A stretch of DNA of 5,746 bases, taken from Thermoflexales bacterium (GTDB lineage Bacteria; Chloroflexota; Anaerolineae; B4-G1). The position numbers and the translations under genes are program-made. Under the pieces are notes generated by a model. It had not been told where the DNA came from, did not search any database, and worked only from the letters and a program-made list of their open reading frames with translations. The stretch covers positions 1-5,746 of the forward strand of contig SKQX01000045.1 of NCBI GenBank assembly GCA_007118795.1, in the 5' to 3' direction. This document shows, in pieces, positions 5,154 to 5,746 of this stretch (position 1 is the first letter of the stretch; each line of letters opens with the position of its first letter).

Positions 5154-5711
5154 ATGTACCAAGAACTACTGCGCGAAACAGAGAAACGAATGCAGCAGGC
5201 GGTGGACGCCCTGAAGTCAGATCTGCGCACCATCCGGACGGGCCGCGCGACTCCAGCCCTCCTGGAGCGGGTGATGGTCGATTACTACGGCCAGGCCACA
5301 CCGCTCAATCAGCTGGCGGTCATCTCGGCTCCCGAGCCCAGCCTGCTCGTTGTTCGGCCCTATGACCCCCAATCCTTGGAGGAAATAGAGCGGGCCATCC
5401 TGCGGTCTGATGTAGGGCTGACGCCATCCAACGACGGCAGGATCATCCGGCTGCCGATTCCCCGACTCACAGAGGAACGGAGAGAGGACCTGGCTAAGAT
5501 GGTCCGGCAGCGGGTGGAAAAGGGGAAGGTGGCACTCCGTAACATCCGTCGAGATGCCCTGGGGGACCTGCGGGAATTTGAGGAGGAGAAGTTGATCTCC
5601 GAGGACGAGTTCTACCGCGCTAAGGATGAGCTCCAAGACCTCATCGACACCTATACCGAGAAGATGGAAGAGATTAGCACTCGTAAGCAGCGGGATATCA
5701 GGGAGAGCTAG
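5154..5711 (+). CDS. frr: Ribosome recycling factor
   Basis: RRF works with EF-G to split the post-termination ribosome. From the ATG at 5154 the product has 185 residues, the same as E. coli RRF, and the spacing to the conserved RM in the first helix also agrees. Domain I helices flank domain II: IRTGRATPALLERVMVDYYG (27-46), TPLNQLAVISAPE (49-61), the LLVVRPYD strand (64-71), GLTPSNDGRIIRLPIPRLTE (88-107) and ERREDLAKMV. The essential KVALRNIRRDA segment is at 125-135, then a long C-terminal helix ending QRDIRES. A GTG at 5148 in the same frame would overlap the pyrH stop as GTGA and add two residues. No strong Shine-Dalgarno sits at the normal distance (GGAGAGG is more than 20 nt away), so translation is probably coupled to pyrH. 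Only 35 bases follow in the window. Confidence 0.97.
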   Translation: MYQELLRETEKRMQQAVDALKSDLRTIRTGRATPALLERVMVDYYGQATPLNQLAVISAPEPSLLVVRPYDPQSLEEIERAILRSDVGLTPSNDGRIIRLPIPRLTEERREDLAKMVRQRVEKGKVALRNIRRDALGDLREFEEEKLISEDEFYRAKDELQDLIDTYTEKMEEISTRKQRDIRES

Positions 5712-5746
5712 TCCATCGCCCGTCTAGGTACGCCAACCATCTGGCA
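5712..5746. other. Window end after frr, no gene visible
   Basis: These 35 bases show no start codon with a ribosome binding site. GCCA (5732-5735) and TGGC (5742-5745) could begin a small hairpin, but the window ends before any T-run could be seen. In many bacteria an isoprenyl transferase gene comes next; it is not visible here. Confidence 0.3.

Overview
The window is GC-rich bacterial chromosome. Its right half is the conserved translation and nucleotide cluster rpsB-tsf-pyrH-frr (ribosomal protein S2, EF-Ts, UMP kinase, ribosome recycling factor), all on the + strand. A short EF-Ts of about 201 residues, frequent GTG/TTG starts and an OmpR-type regulator beside rpsB make me think of Chloroflexota or another deep-branching thermophile-like lineage. 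That is a guess from gene character, not a placement. No mobile element, CRISPR array, tRNA or rRNA was seen.

Layout. Bases 1-1211 hold two genes on the - strand. A flavin reductase-family protein (654-1211) lies upstream of the N-terminal 168 codons of a D-threonine aldolase/D-serine dehydratase-like PLP enzyme (504-1), which starts with GTG and runs off the left edge. Bases 1212-1955 are about 740 bases without a convincing gene. They hold two good divergent promoters: TTGACC-N17-TATACT on the - strand at 1382-1410, for the flavin reductase, and TTGCGT-N17-TATAAT on the + strand at 1731-1759, for the regulator. They also hold several small repeats. Bases 1956-2636 encode an OmpR/PhoB-type winged-helix regulator whose receiver domain keeps the phospho-acceptor Asp but has lost most other catalytic positions.

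Right after the regulator's stop codon is an extended -10 promoter (2639-2666). It is followed by a structured leader of about 120 nt and then rpsB. Within the leader, CCTCCT (2691-2696) can pair either with a downstream GGAGG or with the rpsB Shine-Dalgarno sequence, so a translational switch, for example S2 autoregulation, is conceivable. rpsB carries an acidic C-terminal tail. A compact hairpin sits in the rpsB-tsf spacer. tsf most likely starts at a TTG. pyrH and frr are adjacent or overlapping.

The four right-hand genes serve protein synthesis: S2 completes the 30S subunit, EF-Ts recharges EF-Tu, RRF recycles post-termination ribosomes, and PyrH makes UDP for RNA and DNA precursors. Most of the window is ordinary housekeeping DNA. 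The parts worth a second look are the degenerate-receiver regulator next to rpsB, the CACCGGTG repeats around its start, and the rpsB leader.
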